Assembly: GCA_947490145.1 (NCBI GenBank)
Contig: CANLGD010000006.1
Location: 1-64,000, forward strand
Length of the DNA stretch: 64,000 bases
Direction of reading: 5' to 3'
Origin: Flavobacteriia bacterium
Lineage (GTDB): Bacteria > Bacteroidota > Bacteroidia > Flavobacteriales_D > Crocinitomicaceae
Each line of letters starts with the position of its first letter. The stretch's first letter is position 1. Of the stretch, positions 40,240 through 50,846 are shown one piece after another. Position numbers and translations under genes: made by a program. A model generated the notes under the pieces. The model was not told where the DNA came from, made no database searches, and saw only the letters and a program-made list of their open reading frames with translations.

Positions 40240-42822
40240 ATGAAACATATTGTCCTTCTATCACTTATAATTTTTTCTGTGAATGCCTTTTCCCAGGTTC
40301 AAGATGATTTTTCAGACAATGATTTTAGCTTGAATCCTACTTGGCTTGGAGATGATTCCGTTTTTACAGTAGTTGACGATGGGGGAAATTTAAAATTACG
40401 TTCCAATAAATTAATTGCTTCTACAAATTTTTATCTTGCAACTGCAAATACTTTAGTTACAAATACGCAATTTGAATTTAACTTACGCTTGGCTTTTAAT
40501 ACTTCAGGACCAAACTTTGTAGATGTTTACTTAACCTGCAATCAATCAGATTTATCATCATCAACTTTGTCTGGTTACTTTGTAAGAATAGGAACAACAA
40601 CAGATGAAATATCACTATATAATATATTAAATGGAACTGAAACAGAAATAATCGATGGAGTTGATGGAATTACAAACGTTTCAAATAATAATTTAAAAAT
40701 AAAAGTAATTTGCTCAGCTACAAATGATTGGTCATTAGAAAGAGATATCTCAGGTACTGGAAATTCTTATGTTTTAGAAGGAACAATAAATGATAATGCT
40801 TCTACTGGTAGTTCTTTTTGTGGAATAAAAATAACACAATCAACAGCGACTTTCTTTCAAAAACATTATTTTGACAATCTTTATATTGGTCCTATAATTT
40901 TGGATGTTACAGCACCAACTTTGGTTTCTTCAACATTAGTTGACGCAACACATGTAGATATCCTTTTTTCTGAAAGTGTAGATCAAACTTCTGCTGAAAA
41001 TAGCGCCAATTATTCCTTTGCTCCAAGTTTAGGAATTGCCTCTGTTGCGCGAGATTTAACCAATCTAAGTTTGGTTCATATTACAACAAGTTCCGCCTTA
41101 GTAAACGGTACGAATTATACTTTAACTATTTCAAATGTCGCTGATTTATTTTCAAACAACATGACAAGTGGCAATTTGAATGTTTCACTTTTGTTAGGAG
41201 AAATTCCGTCAAAAGGAGATATTGTTATTACAGAGTTTTTCTGTGATCCTTCACCAAAAATTGGTTTGGCAGAAATAGAATTTGTAGAGATTTACAATAA
41301 AAGCTCTAAAATATTTCATTTACAAGGTTGGAAATTAGGGGATAACGCAACTTCGGGTACAATTGCTGATTCTTGGATTCTTCCTGGTGATTACAAAGTA
41401 TTGGTAACTACCTCCGCCAAAGATTCATTTCCAAATTCAATTGCAGTTTCAAGTTTTCCAAGTTTGAATAATGCTGGCGATAATATTGTTCTTAGAGATA
41501 CAAGTGGGCTTCAAATTGACAGTTTGACTTTTGATGATACGTGGTATCAAGATGAAATTAAAGCAGATGGTGGATATACAATTGAGCTGATAAATCCAAA
41601 CGATCCATGTTCTGGAAAAGATAATTGGAAGGCTAGCAATTCAGCAAGCGGTGGGACGCCTGGTGCTCAAAATTCAATTTTTGATATTACACCTGATACA
41701 CAAGATCCAAGTATCATTTTATTAACAGCAATTGCACCAAAATACTTATCTGTAGATTTTTCAGAAGGTATGGATTCTTTGAGTTTGGTAAATGCTCTAG
41801 CTACAGCCAATCCAGGACTTACAATTTTTGATATTTTCGCTGCAAGTGCAGAATTTCCGACAAATATGTTGATTCAATTTAACGAAAATTTAGTTGCATC
41901 ACAAACTTACAATATTAATATTCAAAATATAAAAGATTGTTGGAATAATATCGCAAATTTGAGTGGGTCGTTTGCCTTACCTGAAGATGCAATTGTAGGG
42001 GATTTGGTGATAAATGAAATTCTTTCTGACTCAAAAACTGGAGGTGCAGATTTTATTGAACTAAAAAATAACTCAAAAAAATTGATTAATTTAAAAGATT
42101 ACGAATTAGCAAATTTTTCGAATGATACCATTTCAAATAATAAAATAATTGCTATTAATTACGTCTTAAATCCTGGAGATTATGTTGTTATAACACCAGA
42201 TTCCAATAGTCAAAAACAACTTTATCCTGCAACAATTTCTGGTAAATTTATTGAAATGAGTTTGCCAACTTACAGCAATGATTCTGGTACCGTTTATCTA
42301 ATTAAAACATACAATATAATTGATAAAGTAAGTTATGAAAGCGATTGGCAATTTGCTTTGCTTGATGATACTGATGGAAAATCCTTAGAAAAAATTGATT
42401 CAAAGGGACTTTCAAATGACAAAAACAATTGGCATACAGCATCTGAAACAATTGGATTTGCTTCACCAGGAAGAGAAAATTCTCAAGAGATGTATGGAGA
42501 AAAAGAAGGTGTAATTTCACTTACAAATTCTCTTTTTTCACCAGATAATGATGGCAACGAAGATGTTCTTCAGATCAATTATTCGATGATAAATAGTGGT
42601 AAATTAGCTACTTTAACAGTTTATGATGACCGAGGTAGAAAGGTTAAAGACATAACAAAAAGTGAATTAATTGGGACTGAAGGTACTTTTACGTGGGATG
42701 GCGTTACAGAAACAAATCAAAAAGCAAGTATCGGAACATACGTACTTGTATTTGAAGCCTTTGATCTTGCGGGTAATACTTTTATAAATAAACTAGCATT
42801 TGTTTTAGCTGGGAAATTATAA
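40240..42822 (+). CDS. secreted protein with Ig-like and two lamin-tail domains and C-terminal FlgD-like sorting-type domain
   Basis: signal peptide; ITEFFCDPSPKIGLAEIEFVEIYNKS and INEILSDSKTGGADFIELKNNS (LTD); C-term TVYDDRGRKVKDI...GTFTWDGVTETNQKASIGTYVLVFEAFD. Confidence 0.88.
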   Translation: MKHIVLLSLIIFSVNAFSQVQDDFSDNDFSLNPTWLGDDSVFTVVDDGGNLKLRSNKLIASTNFYLATANTLVTNTQFEFNLRLAFNTSGPNFVDVYLTCNQSDLSSSTLSGYFVRIGTTTDEISLYNILNGTETEIIDGVDGITNVSNNNLKIKVICSATNDWSLERDISGTGNSYVLEGTINDNASTGSSFCGIKITQSTATFFQKHYFDNLYIGPIILDVTAPTLVSSTLVDATHVDILFSESVDQTSAENSANYSFAPSLGIASVARDLTNLSLVHITTSSALVNGTNYTLTISNVADLFSNNMTSGNLNVSLLLGEIPSKGDIVITEFFCDPSPKIGLAEIEFVEIYNKSSKIFHLQGWKLGDNATSGTIADSWILPGDYKVLVTTSAKDSFPNSIAVSSFPSLNNAGDNIVLRDTSGLQIDSLTFDDTWYQDEIKADGGYTIELINPNDPCSGKDNWKASNSASGGTPGAQNSIFDITPDTQDPSIILLTAIAPKYLSVDFSEGMDSLSLVNALATANPGLTIFDIFAASAEFPTNMLIQFNENLVASQTYNINIQNIKDCWNNIANLSGSFALPEDAIVGDLVINEILSDSKTGGADFIELKNNSKKLINLKDYELANFSNDTISNNKIIAINYVLNPGDYVVITPDSNSQKQLYPATISGKFIEMSLPTYSNDSGTVYLIKTYNIIDKVSYESDWQFALLDDTDGKSLEKIDSKGLSNDKNNWHTASETIGFASPGRENSQEMYGEKEGVISLTNSLFSPDNDGNEDVLQINYSMINSGKLATLTVYDDRGRKVKDITKSELIGTEGTFTWDGVTETNQKASIGTYVLVFEAFDLAGNTFINKLAFVLAGKL

Positions 42823-42828
42823 AAGAGT

Positions 42829-44349
42829 ATGATTAAAATTTTTAAGCACAAAAACTACTTATTTTTTGCTCTTTTAATTCTTCTTTATTTTTACTTTGAT
42901 TTTTATAAAGTTTTATTTTTAAAACCACAAGGAATACATTTTATGAGGCAAACAGATTCATTATCTTTTGCAGCAAATTATTACAATAATGGCTTCCATT
43001 TTTTTCAGACCAAGGTTTTTAACCAACAAAGCCTAAATGGAAATGCTGCTTGTGAATTTCCAATCATTTATTATCTAGCCGCACTTTTACGTTTAATTTA
43101 TAACAATGATGTTTTTATTCTTCGATTAATTACTTTACTAATCAGTTCAACCGGATTTTTGTATTTATTTAAACTTTTAAAAGCCTTTTTTAAGAGTGAA
43201 TATTTTGCCTATACTTTTACATTTTTATTTATTTCTTCAACAGTTCTTTTAAACTATTCGATTAACTTTTTGCCTGACCCAAGTTCGTTAGGATTAATCT
43301 TTATTGGATGGTTCTATTTCTATAATTTTATAAATCAACGAGACAAATCAAAAAACGGGATAATTGCTTTTGTATTTTTCACTATAGCTTCTTTATTGAA
43401 AGTCACATTTTTTATTCATCCATTAAGTGCGTTTTTAACTGTGATTTGTTTGGATGTTTTAGCGAAAAAAAGTTTCAAAATAATAGTAAAAGAAAATATC
43501 AATACAATCTCGATAATGTTTTTTTCACTCTTGATAATTATTTCATGGAATTTATACATGATTGATTACAATATAAAAAATCAAGTGAAATCTTTTTTAT
43601 TTGAACCTCTTCCAATTTGGAATTTGAGCAAAAAGGAAATTTTCAAAGTGTGGGATTATATGTCCAATTACTGGTTTACAAAATATTATTTTCAAACGAC
43701 TTTTCATTTGTTCTTTTTAGTAACTATTTTAGGAATCCTTTTTATCAAAAAAGGTGAAAAAGTAATTTTAATACCAGCAGTTTTCGTATTTTCAGGTACC
43801 CTAGCTTTTTTCACGCTTTTTTATTCCCAATTCAAGGAACATGATTATTATTTCATAACGTTAATTCCTGCAATTGTTTTTATTGTCAGTTCCTCTTTTG
43901 TCTCCTTAAAAAATAAATTTCCAAATTTAATAAATCACTTTTCTATCAAATTAATTTTGGCATTAATTTGTTTATTGAGTCTCAATTATGCAAATAAAAA
44001 ATTAGCTGAGAGATTCAGTATTAAAAATGATTTATATGCTGTAATAGGAGATAAATTATCAAACTCAGAAAGTTTTATTAATACACTAAATATTTCCAAA
44101 AAAGCCAAATTTATAATTGTCCCTGATTTAACACCAAACGGCGGATTATATTTTATAAATCATTCTGGATGGAACATCCAAGATTCAAGTTCAGTGAGTA
44201 TTTTAAAATATAAAAAGTATATTAGAAAAGGAGCGGATTATGTTATTTTAACAGATTCGAATTATATTACTAATTTAAATTTTAATTTCAAATCTCTTCA
44301 ATTTGTGGGTGAAGATAACGGACTTAAAATTTTTAAAATAAGCCAATAG
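42829..44349 (+). CDS. glycosyltransferase family 39-like integral membrane protein
   Basis: multiple TM helices, FMRQTDSLSFAANYYNNGFHFF, CEFPIIYYLAALL, NFLPDPSSLGLIFIGWF. Confidence 0.75.
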   Translation: MIKIFKHKNYLFFALLILLYFYFDFYKVLFLKPQGIHFMRQTDSLSFAANYYNNGFHFFQTKVFNQQSLNGNAACEFPIIYYLAALLRLIYNNDVFILRLITLLISSTGFLYLFKLLKAFFKSEYFAYTFTFLFISSTVLLNYSINFLPDPSSLGLIFIGWFYFYNFINQRDKSKNGIIAFVFFTIASLLKVTFFIHPLSAFLTVICLDVLAKKSFKIIVKENINTISIMFFSLLIIISWNLYMIDYNIKNQVKSFLFEPLPIWNLSKKEIFKVWDYMSNYWFTKYYFQTTFHLFFLVTILGILFIKKGEKVILIPAVFVFSGTLAFFTLFYSQFKEHDYYFITLIPAIVFIVSSSFVSLKNKFPNLINHFSIKLILALICLLSLNYANKKLAERFSIKNDLYAVIGDKLSNSESFINTLNISKKAKFIIVPDLTPNGGLYFINHSGWNIQDSSSVSILKYKKYIRKGADYVILTDSNYITNLNFNFKSLQFVGEDNGLKIFKISQ

Positions 44350-44366
44350 ATGTTACATTTAATGGT

Positions 44367-44374
44367 TATATTTG
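44367..44374 (+). promoter_or_regulatory. candidate -7 box (TATATTTG)
   Basis: TAnnTTTG match 25 bp before the ATG at 44399. Confidence 0.4.
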
Positions 44375-44398
44375 TAACTTAACTTTAAAACAAAATTT

Positions 44399-45058
44399 AT
44401 GAAAAATTTTATTAGAATTCAAGTAGTTGCACTTTTTGGTGTACTAATTTTAAACGCTTGTTCAACTTCAAATGATGTAGTTTCGAACAATTTTATTACA
44501 AAAAGAAAGCATAACAAAGGTTTTCACATTGATTTTAAAAGCAAATACGATTCTCAAAAAGGAAGTGATTTAGCTCAAGAAGAATTATCCATGGCAAATG
44601 ATAAAACAATCATTAGAGCAGCTAAAAAAACAGAAAAATCAGAAGTTGACTATGAAAATCATCTTGTAAGTGCATCAATTGACAATAAATTTGTTTCAGA
44701 TGCAGTTGAGTCAAGAGATTATGTAAATGTTGCTGAAACCTCTTCTGAAATTGAATCAAATTCAACTTCAGTATTTGAAAACGGAAAAAATAATTATGTT
44801 GCGTCTGAAAAAAGTTCTAAAAAAGAGACTAAAATCGCTACAAAACAAACTATTAAAGCATTAAAAAAATTAGCTAAATCAAATCAAAAAGATGATACGA
44901 GCCATATATTAATTATTGTTTTATGTTTTTTCTTGCCTCCAGTAGCAGTGTATTTAAATCAAGGAGAATGGAATGATAAATGTTGGATAAACTTGTTATT
45001 AACTTGTCTTTGTGGGCTTCCTGGTGTAATCCATGCATTAATTGTTTGCCTTAAGTAA
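44399..45058 (+). CDS. predicted lipoprotein with C-terminal YqaE/Pmp3-like membrane domain
   Basis: lipobox-like LILNACSTS; C-term IIVLCFFLPPVAVYLNQGEWNDKCWINLLLTCLCGLPGVIHALIVCL. Confidence 0.85.
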   Translation: MKNFIRIQVVALFGVLILNACSTSNDVVSNNFITKRKHNKGFHIDFKSKYDSQKGSDLAQEELSMANDKTIIRAAKKTEKSEVDYENHLVSASIDNKFVSDAVESRDYVNVAETSSEIESNSTSVFENGKNNYVASEKSSKKETKIATKQTIKALKKLAKSNQKDDTSHILIIVLCFFLPPVAVYLNQGEWNDKCWINLLLTCLCGLPGVIHALIVCLK

Positions 45059-45064
45059 TTACAT

Positions 45065-45373
45065 GTGCAAAAAAAAATTAAATTATGGTTAAGGGCTAGC
45101 ATTATATTTTGTTTAGTTGTTTTGCCACTTATTTTAATATTTTTGCCAGCAAATTACTTTGATGTGGGGACTTCGATTTGTCCATCAAAAAGCTTCTTAA
45201 ATATTGATTGTTTGGGTTGTGGAATTACAAAAGCAATTCAACATCTTTTACATTTTGAATTTCAAATAGCTTGGGATTACAACAAATTTAGTTTTGTTGT
45301 AATCCCATTTTTTGCTTATGTTTGGGTAAAACAAGTTTTGGAATATTATAATTACTTTGCGAAAAGTAAATAA
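45065..45373 (+). CDS. DUF2752-family membrane protein (GTG start)
   Basis: SICPSKSFLNIDCLGCGITKAIQHLLHFEFQIAWDYNKFSFVVIP. Confidence 0.85.
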   Translation: MQKKIKLWLRASIIFCLVVLPLILIFLPANYFDVGTSICPSKSFLNIDCLGCGITKAIQHLLHFEFQIAWDYNKFSFVVIPFFAYVWVKQVLEYYNYFAKSK

Positions 45374-45445
45374 TAAAAACATTTATTTAACAAAACCACT
45401 CTATTTTTGATTTTTATTTAACTTTACGAACTTTTAAAGATTTAA

Positions 45446-46777
45446 ATGAAAACAATATTAATTTTAGGTGCAGGTTTATCAAGTTCATCCTTGATACGTT
45501 ATTTTTTAAACAATGCTTCTTCACATAATTGGCAAGTAAGAATTGTGGATCAAAACATCGATTTAGTTCAAAAAAAAATCAATGGAAATGAACGAGGAAT
45601 TGCATTGTCATTTAATGCGTTAAATCCAGAAGAAAGAAAAACTGAAATCGAAAATGCTGATTTGGTAATAAGTATGTTGCCTGCCCGTTTTCACATAGAT
45701 ATAGCTCAAGATTGCATCAAATACAAAACAAATTTAATTACTCCATCATACGTTTCGCCTGCAATGAAAGGGCTGCATCAAGATGCAATTGACGCTGGAA
45801 TAATCATTATGAATGAAATTGGTGTAGATCCGGGAATTGATCACATGAGTGCAGCAAAAATCATTGATGAAATTATTGATAAAGGAGGAAAGATAACCAG
45901 CTTCAAATCCTATTGTGGTGGTTTAATTTCTCCAGAAAGTGACGATAATCCATGGAATTATAAATTTACATGGAATCCAAGAAATGTTGTGTTAGCAGGC
46001 CAAGGAGGTGCATCAAAATTCATTAGAAATAATCGTTATAAATACATTCCATATCATCAATTATTTAAGCGACTTGATCGAATTGAAATTCCTGGTTATG
46101 GTTCTTTTGAGGGCTATGCAAATAGAGATTCACTTTCATACCGAGCAGTTTATGGATTAGAAGATATTCCTACAATTTTTAGAGGTACTTTGAGAAAAGT
46201 TGGTTTTTCTGAGGCTTGGGACATTTTTGTTCAGCTCGGTTTAACTGATGACACCTATTCCATTGAAAATTCAGAAAATTTCACTGCAAGAACTTTTATC
46301 AATAGTTTTTTACCTTATAGTATTGAAGAAGCTGTTGAAACAAAATTCAAAAGACTTTGGACACCTGATAATGAAGAATTATTTCAAAAATTTTCTTGGC
46401 TTGAAATTTTTGATGATGAAAAAATAATAGGTTTTAAAAATGCTACTCCTGCTCAATTATTAGAAAAAATTCTTGTTAATAAATTGAGTTTAAATCCAAA
46501 TGATAAGGACATGTTGGTTATGTATCATGAATTTGAATACGAATTGAATTTTGAAAATCATACCATTAATTCTTCTATGGTTAATATTGGCGAAGACCAA
46601 ACTTATACTTCTATGAGTAATACAGTTGGTTTACCAGTAGCCATATGTGGTAAATTAATTTTAAACGATGAAATTCAGTTAAAAGGAGTTCAAATTCCAG
46701 TCATGCCTGAAGTATATTTGCCAATTTTAAGTGAACTAGAAACTTTCGGAATTACTTTTAAAGAAGTTTGGGGATAG
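45446..46777 (+). CDS. saccharopine dehydrogenase-family protein
   Basis: ILILGAGLSSSSLIRYFLN, EIGVDPGIDHMSAAKIIDE, SYCGGLISPESDDNPWNYKFTWNPRNVV. Confidence 0.93.
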   Translation: MKTILILGAGLSSSSLIRYFLNNASSHNWQVRIVDQNIDLVQKKINGNERGIALSFNALNPEERKTEIENADLVISMLPARFHIDIAQDCIKYKTNLITPSYVSPAMKGLHQDAIDAGIIIMNEIGVDPGIDHMSAAKIIDEIIDKGGKITSFKSYCGGLISPESDDNPWNYKFTWNPRNVVLAGQGGASKFIRNNRYKYIPYHQLFKRLDRIEIPGYGSFEGYANRDSLSYRAVYGLEDIPTIFRGTLRKVGFSEAWDIFVQLGLTDDTYSIENSENFTARTFINSFLPYSIEEAVETKFKRLWTPDNEELFQKFSWLEIFDDEKIIGFKNATPAQLLEKILVNKLSLNPNDKDMLVMYHEFEYELNFENHTINSSMVNIGEDQTYTSMSNTVGLPVAICGKLILNDEIQLKGVQIPVMPEVYLPILSELETFGITFKEVWG

Positions 46778-47001
46778 GAAATAATACTAGAGGAAAATTA
46801 TACTGCAGAACTCAGGTTAAGATACTGTAAATTTGAATTTTATTCTTTTTTAAAACTTATTTCTATCGAGATGTGAGTTTAATAAAACTTTTTATCTAGG
46901 TCATAATTATTATGACAATCGTTTTACATTTTTTTGCTGGAATTATCTTTCTAACGGCAAAGTTCCTCAAAAAAGATTCAAAAGATAAAATACAAATTAA
47001 C

Positions 47002-47035
47002 AAAAAAACCTCAAGACTATTCAGAAATGAGGTTT
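47002..47035 (-). terminator. Rho-independent terminator downstream of mreB
   Basis: 8-bp stem aaacctca/tgaggttt followed on the minus strand by a T tract. Confidence 0.75.
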
Positions 47036-47054
47036 ATAATTTAGTTTAAAATTC

Positions 47055-48083
47055 TTAATCTTTGATCAAGAATTGGTATTTATCAATATTTTTCAATGCA
47101 ATGCTTGTTCCACGAGCAACTGCTCTAAGCGGATCTTCAGCAATGTGAACTGGTAATTTTGTTTTTAGAGAAATTCTCTTATCCAAACCTCTTAACATAG
47201 AACCTCCGCCAGCTAAATAAATTCCAGTTTTGTAAATATCTGCTGAAAGTTCTGGTGGCGTCATCTCTAATGCACTCAATATAGCTTCTTCAATTTTAGA
47301 AATCGTTTTATCCAAAGCATGAGCAATTTCAGAATATGAAACAACTATTTCTTTTGGAATTCCTGTCATCAAATCACGTCCTCGTACAGCATAATCTTGT
47401 GGTGGATTATCTAATTCTGGAATTGCTGCTCCAACTTCAATTTTCAACTGCTCAGCTGTTCTTTCACCAACTAAAATGTTGTGCTGACGCTGCATATATT
47501 TCTCAATATCTTGCGTGAAATCATCACCGGCAATACGAATTGATTTATCACACACGATTCCACCAAGGGCAATTACTGCGATTTCGGATGTACCACCTCC
47601 TATATCAATAATCATATTTCCCATTGGCTCTTCCACATCAATTCCAATCCCAATAGCTGCTGCCATTGGTTCGTGAATTAAGTAAACTTCTTTTGCTCCA
47701 GCGTGCTCACATGAATCTCTTACAGCACGTTTTTCAACTTCAGTAATACCAGAAGGAATACAAACGACCATTCTCAAATTTGGAGAAAACATACTTTTTT
47801 TCCCTCCGTTAATCATTTTGATCATTCCACGAATCATGGCTTCAGCACTTTGAAAATCAGCAATTACTCCATCTTTCAATGGTCTAACTGTTTCAATTAA
47901 CTTGTGCGTTTTTCCGTGCATTTGTTGCGCTTTTTTTCCAATTGCAACAATGTTCCCTGTTTGAATGTCTCTTGCAACAATCGATGGCTCATCAACAACT
48001 ACTTTGTCATTCATAATAATTAAGGTATTTGCCGTACCTAAATCGATTGCTATTTCTTGTGTTAAAAAACTAAATAATCCCAT
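47055..48083 (-). CDS. mreB: rod shape-determining protein MreB
   Basis: IAIDLGTANTLIIMNDKVVVDEPSIVA, IDIGGGTSEIAVIALGG, GIYLAGGGSMLRGLDKRI. Confidence 0.97.
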   Translation of the reverse strand: MGLFSFLTQEIAIDLGTANTLIIMNDKVVVDEPSIVARDIQTGNIVAIGKKAQQMHGKTHKLIETVRPLKDGVIADFQSAEAMIRGMIKMINGGKKSMFSPNLRMVVCIPSGITEVEKRAVRDSCEHAGAKEVYLIHEPMAAAIGIGIDVEEPMGNMIIDIGGGTSEIAVIALGGIVCDKSIRIAGDDFTQDIEKYMQRQHNILVGERTAEQLKIEVGAAIPELDNPPQDYAVRGRDLMTGIPKEIVVSYSEIAHALDKTISKIEEAILSALEMTPPELSADIYKTGIYLAGGGSMLRGLDKRISLKTKLPVHIAEDPLRAVARGTSIALKNIDKYQFLIKD

Positions 48084-48186
48084 TTTATTTTTATTGTCTT
48101 TGCATAGAAAGACTTTATTTTGACGTATTTATCGTAAAATTGCAAATAAAGTTTCATTTAATCGCAAGTTTTTTAATTTTAGTGAA

Positions 48187-49722
48187 TTAATGTTTAAAAT
48201 GTCTAACTCCAGTCATGACCATCGAAAGTTGATTATCATTACAATAGGCAATGGATAAATCATCTTTAATTGATCCCCCCGGTTGAATAACAGCTGAAAT
48301 TCCTGCATTTTTAGCAATTTCCACACAATCTGGAAAAGGAAAAAAAGCATCGGAAGCCATAACTGAACCTTTTAAGTCAAAATTAAACGTATTTGCCTTG
48401 TGGATTGCTTGGTTCAAAGCATCAACTCTTGAAGTTTGACCAGTTCCACTAGCCAATAATTGTTTGTTTTTTGCAAGTATAATTGTATTCGATTTTGTAT
48501 GTTTAACTAATTTATTAGCAAACAATAAATCTTCAATTTCCGATTCTGTAGGAGTAGTTATGGTACTTGTATTTAACTCAGTTTTTGTTTCAGATTTAAA
48601 ATCTCTATCTTGCTCCAAAATTCCATTTAATATTGTGCGAATTTGTTTTTTTGGAAAACTGACTTCCTTTTGTTTTAAAATAATCCGATTTTTCTTTGAC
48701 TGTAAAATTTCCAATGCTCTTGGGTTATAAGCTGGAGCTATGACAACTTCACAAAACAAACTGTTCATTATTTCAGCAGTTTCTTCATCAATTGTTTTAT
48801 TTGAAATCAAAATTCCTCCAAAAGCAGAAACAGGATCCCCAGCTAAAGCTCCTTCGAATGCTTCTTTAATTGTTGGACGAGTTGCAATTCCACACGCATT
48901 GTTGTGCTTTAAAATAGCAAAAGTTGGTTCGTCATTTTTAAATTCTTGCATCAATTGAACTGCTGCATCAACATCTAACAAATTATTATAAGACAATTCT
49001 TTACCGTTTAATTTATCAAAAACGGCATTCAAATCGCCATAAAAAACTCCTTCTTGATGCGGGTTTTCTCCGTAACGTAGTACTTCTCCTTTTTGAAGTG
49101 AAACTTTTAAAGCCAGATCTTTATCTTGAGTTAGAGTAGTAAAATAAGCATGAATTTGAGCATCATAGTGAGAAGAGACGTTAAATGCATCACGAGCAAA
49201 TGACATTCTTTCTTCGTAAGAAGTTGTTCCTAAATCTGTCAGTACATTTAAGAATTTTTCATATTGAACTTGAGAAGGAATAACAACAACATCCTCGTAA
49301 TTTTTTGCCGCGGCGCGAATAAGAGAAATTCCACCAATATCAATTTTTTCAATAATTGTATCTAAATCCGATGTTGCTTTAACTGTTTCTTCAAAAGGAT
49401 ACAAGTCAACAATTACTAAATCCAAAGAAGGGATTTCATATTCAGCAATTTGAGTTTGGTCTTCTTGGATGTTTCTTCTATTTAAAATTCCACCAAAAAC
49501 TTTAGGATGAAGCGTTTTTACTCTACCTCCTAAAATAGAAGGATAAGAAGTCAAATCTTCTACTCTTTTAACCGAAACTCCAAGTTTTTCAATGAATTCT
49601 TGTGTTCCTCCAGTTGAGTAAATTGTAACATTTAATGCATCTAATTTTGCAATAATTGGCTCTAAACCCGTTTTGTTAAATACCGAAATTAATGCACTTT
49701 TGATTTGCTTATTTTTACTCAT
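48187..49722 (-). CDS. purH: bifunctional AICAR formyltransferase/IMP cyclohydrolase
   Basis: STGGTQEFIEKLGVSVKRVEDLTSYPSILGGRVKTLHPKVFGGIL; RYGENPHQ; LKHNNACGIA; ASDAFFPFPDCVE. Confidence 0.97.
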   Translation of the reverse strand: MSKNKQIKSALISVFNKTGLEPIIAKLDALNVTIYSTGGTQEFIEKLGVSVKRVEDLTSYPSILGGRVKTLHPKVFGGILNRRNIQEDQTQIAEYEIPSLDLVIVDLYPFEETVKATSDLDTIIEKIDIGGISLIRAAAKNYEDVVVIPSQVQYEKFLNVLTDLGTTSYEERMSFARDAFNVSSHYDAQIHAYFTTLTQDKDLALKVSLQKGEVLRYGENPHQEGVFYGDLNAVFDKLNGKELSYNNLLDVDAAVQLMQEFKNDEPTFAILKHNNACGIATRPTIKEAFEGALAGDPVSAFGGILISNKTIDEETAEIMNSLFCEVVIAPAYNPRALEILQSKKNRIILKQKEVSFPKKQIRTILNGILEQDRDFKSETKTELNTSTITTPTESEIEDLLFANKLVKHTKSNTIILAKNKQLLASGTGQTSRVDALNQAIHKANTFNFDLKGSVMASDAFFPFPDCVEIAKNAGISAVIQPGGSIKDDLSIAYCNDNQLSMVMTGVRHFKH

Positions 49723-50048
49723 TTTTTGAAAATGCTTAAATATGAGTACAAAAGTACTTCAAAAAAATGAATTTATTCAATAAAGACCAAGTTTTTTTGA
49801 TTAGTTTTTTCATTTTTTTAAATTAAAAAGATATATAATCACGTAGTTTAAACACTTTGATTATTTTTGTGAAAAATATTGTTAGGCTATTTAATAGGAA
49901 CTTGTCAATCTAGTTTTCTTATTAGTCATGTTCAAAACTCAATTGTTTGGAATTTACATTTGTTAGGGAGGAATATTTAACTAAAAATAACAACATTTCC
50001 GAAGGAAGCACCGAAGGTAGCGGCGGACGATATAACAAGTTCTAAATT

Positions 50049-50846
50049 ATGGAAGATAGAAAAGAAATGTCATTTTTAGACCACCTGGAAGAACTTAGGT
50101 GGAGATTGGTGCGCATTGCTATTGCTATTGTCACAATTTCAGTTGTTTTATGGTGGTTTCAAGAATGGATTATGGATAACCTTTTTCTTTCTATGTCAAA
50201 ACCAGACTTCATTACTTTTCGTCTTATGTGTGACATGTTTGGAATTTGTATTGATGAAATTCCTGTAAAAATGCAAAGTACAACCATGGCCGGACAATTT
50301 TCTTACGCCATGATGACAAGTATAATTGGAGGAGTTGTTTTAGCTTTTCCGTACATTTTTTATCAAATTTGGAGTTTTGTAAAACCTGGACTTAAACAAA
50401 AAGAAAAATCAGTTGTAAAAGGAATCGTTTTTTATGTAAGTATTTTGTTTTTTACAGGAATCTTATTCGGTTACTTTGTTGTTGCTCCGCTTTGTGTTCA
50501 GTTTTTTGGAACTTATCAAATTTCAAAAGACGTTGAAAATATTTTTACAATTAGTTCTTACATGAGTACAATTATTTCAACTGTTTTTTATTCAGGACTA
50601 CTTTTTCTTTTGCCTGTTGTTATGTATTTATTTGCTAAATTGGGAATAATTACCCCTATTTTTTTAAGAAAATATCGAAAACACGCAATTGTTGGAGTTT
50701 TAATTCTTTCAGCAGTTATTACGCCACCAGATCTAATCAGTCAAATAATTGTTGCAATTCCAATTGTAATGTTGTATGAATTAAGTATATTTGTAGTTGT
50801 TGCAGTTGAAAAAAACCGAAACAAAACAAATATGGCTAATCCATGA
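50049..50846 (+). CDS. tatC: Sec-independent protein translocase TatC
   Basis: MSFLDHLEELRWRLVRI, FPYIFYQIWSFVKPGL, SAVITPPDLISQIIVAIPIVMLYELSI. Confidence 0.96.
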   Translation: MEDRKEMSFLDHLEELRWRLVRIAIAIVTISVVLWWFQEWIMDNLFLSMSKPDFITFRLMCDMFGICIDEIPVKMQSTTMAGQFSYAMMTSIIGGVVLAFPYIFYQIWSFVKPGLKQKEKSVVKGIVFYVSILFFTGILFGYFVVAPLCVQFFGTYQISKDVENIFTISSYMSTIISTVFYSGLLFLLPVVMYLFAKLGIITPIFLRKYRKHAIVGVLILSAVITPPDLISQIIVAIPIVMLYELSIFVVVAVEKNRNKTNMANP

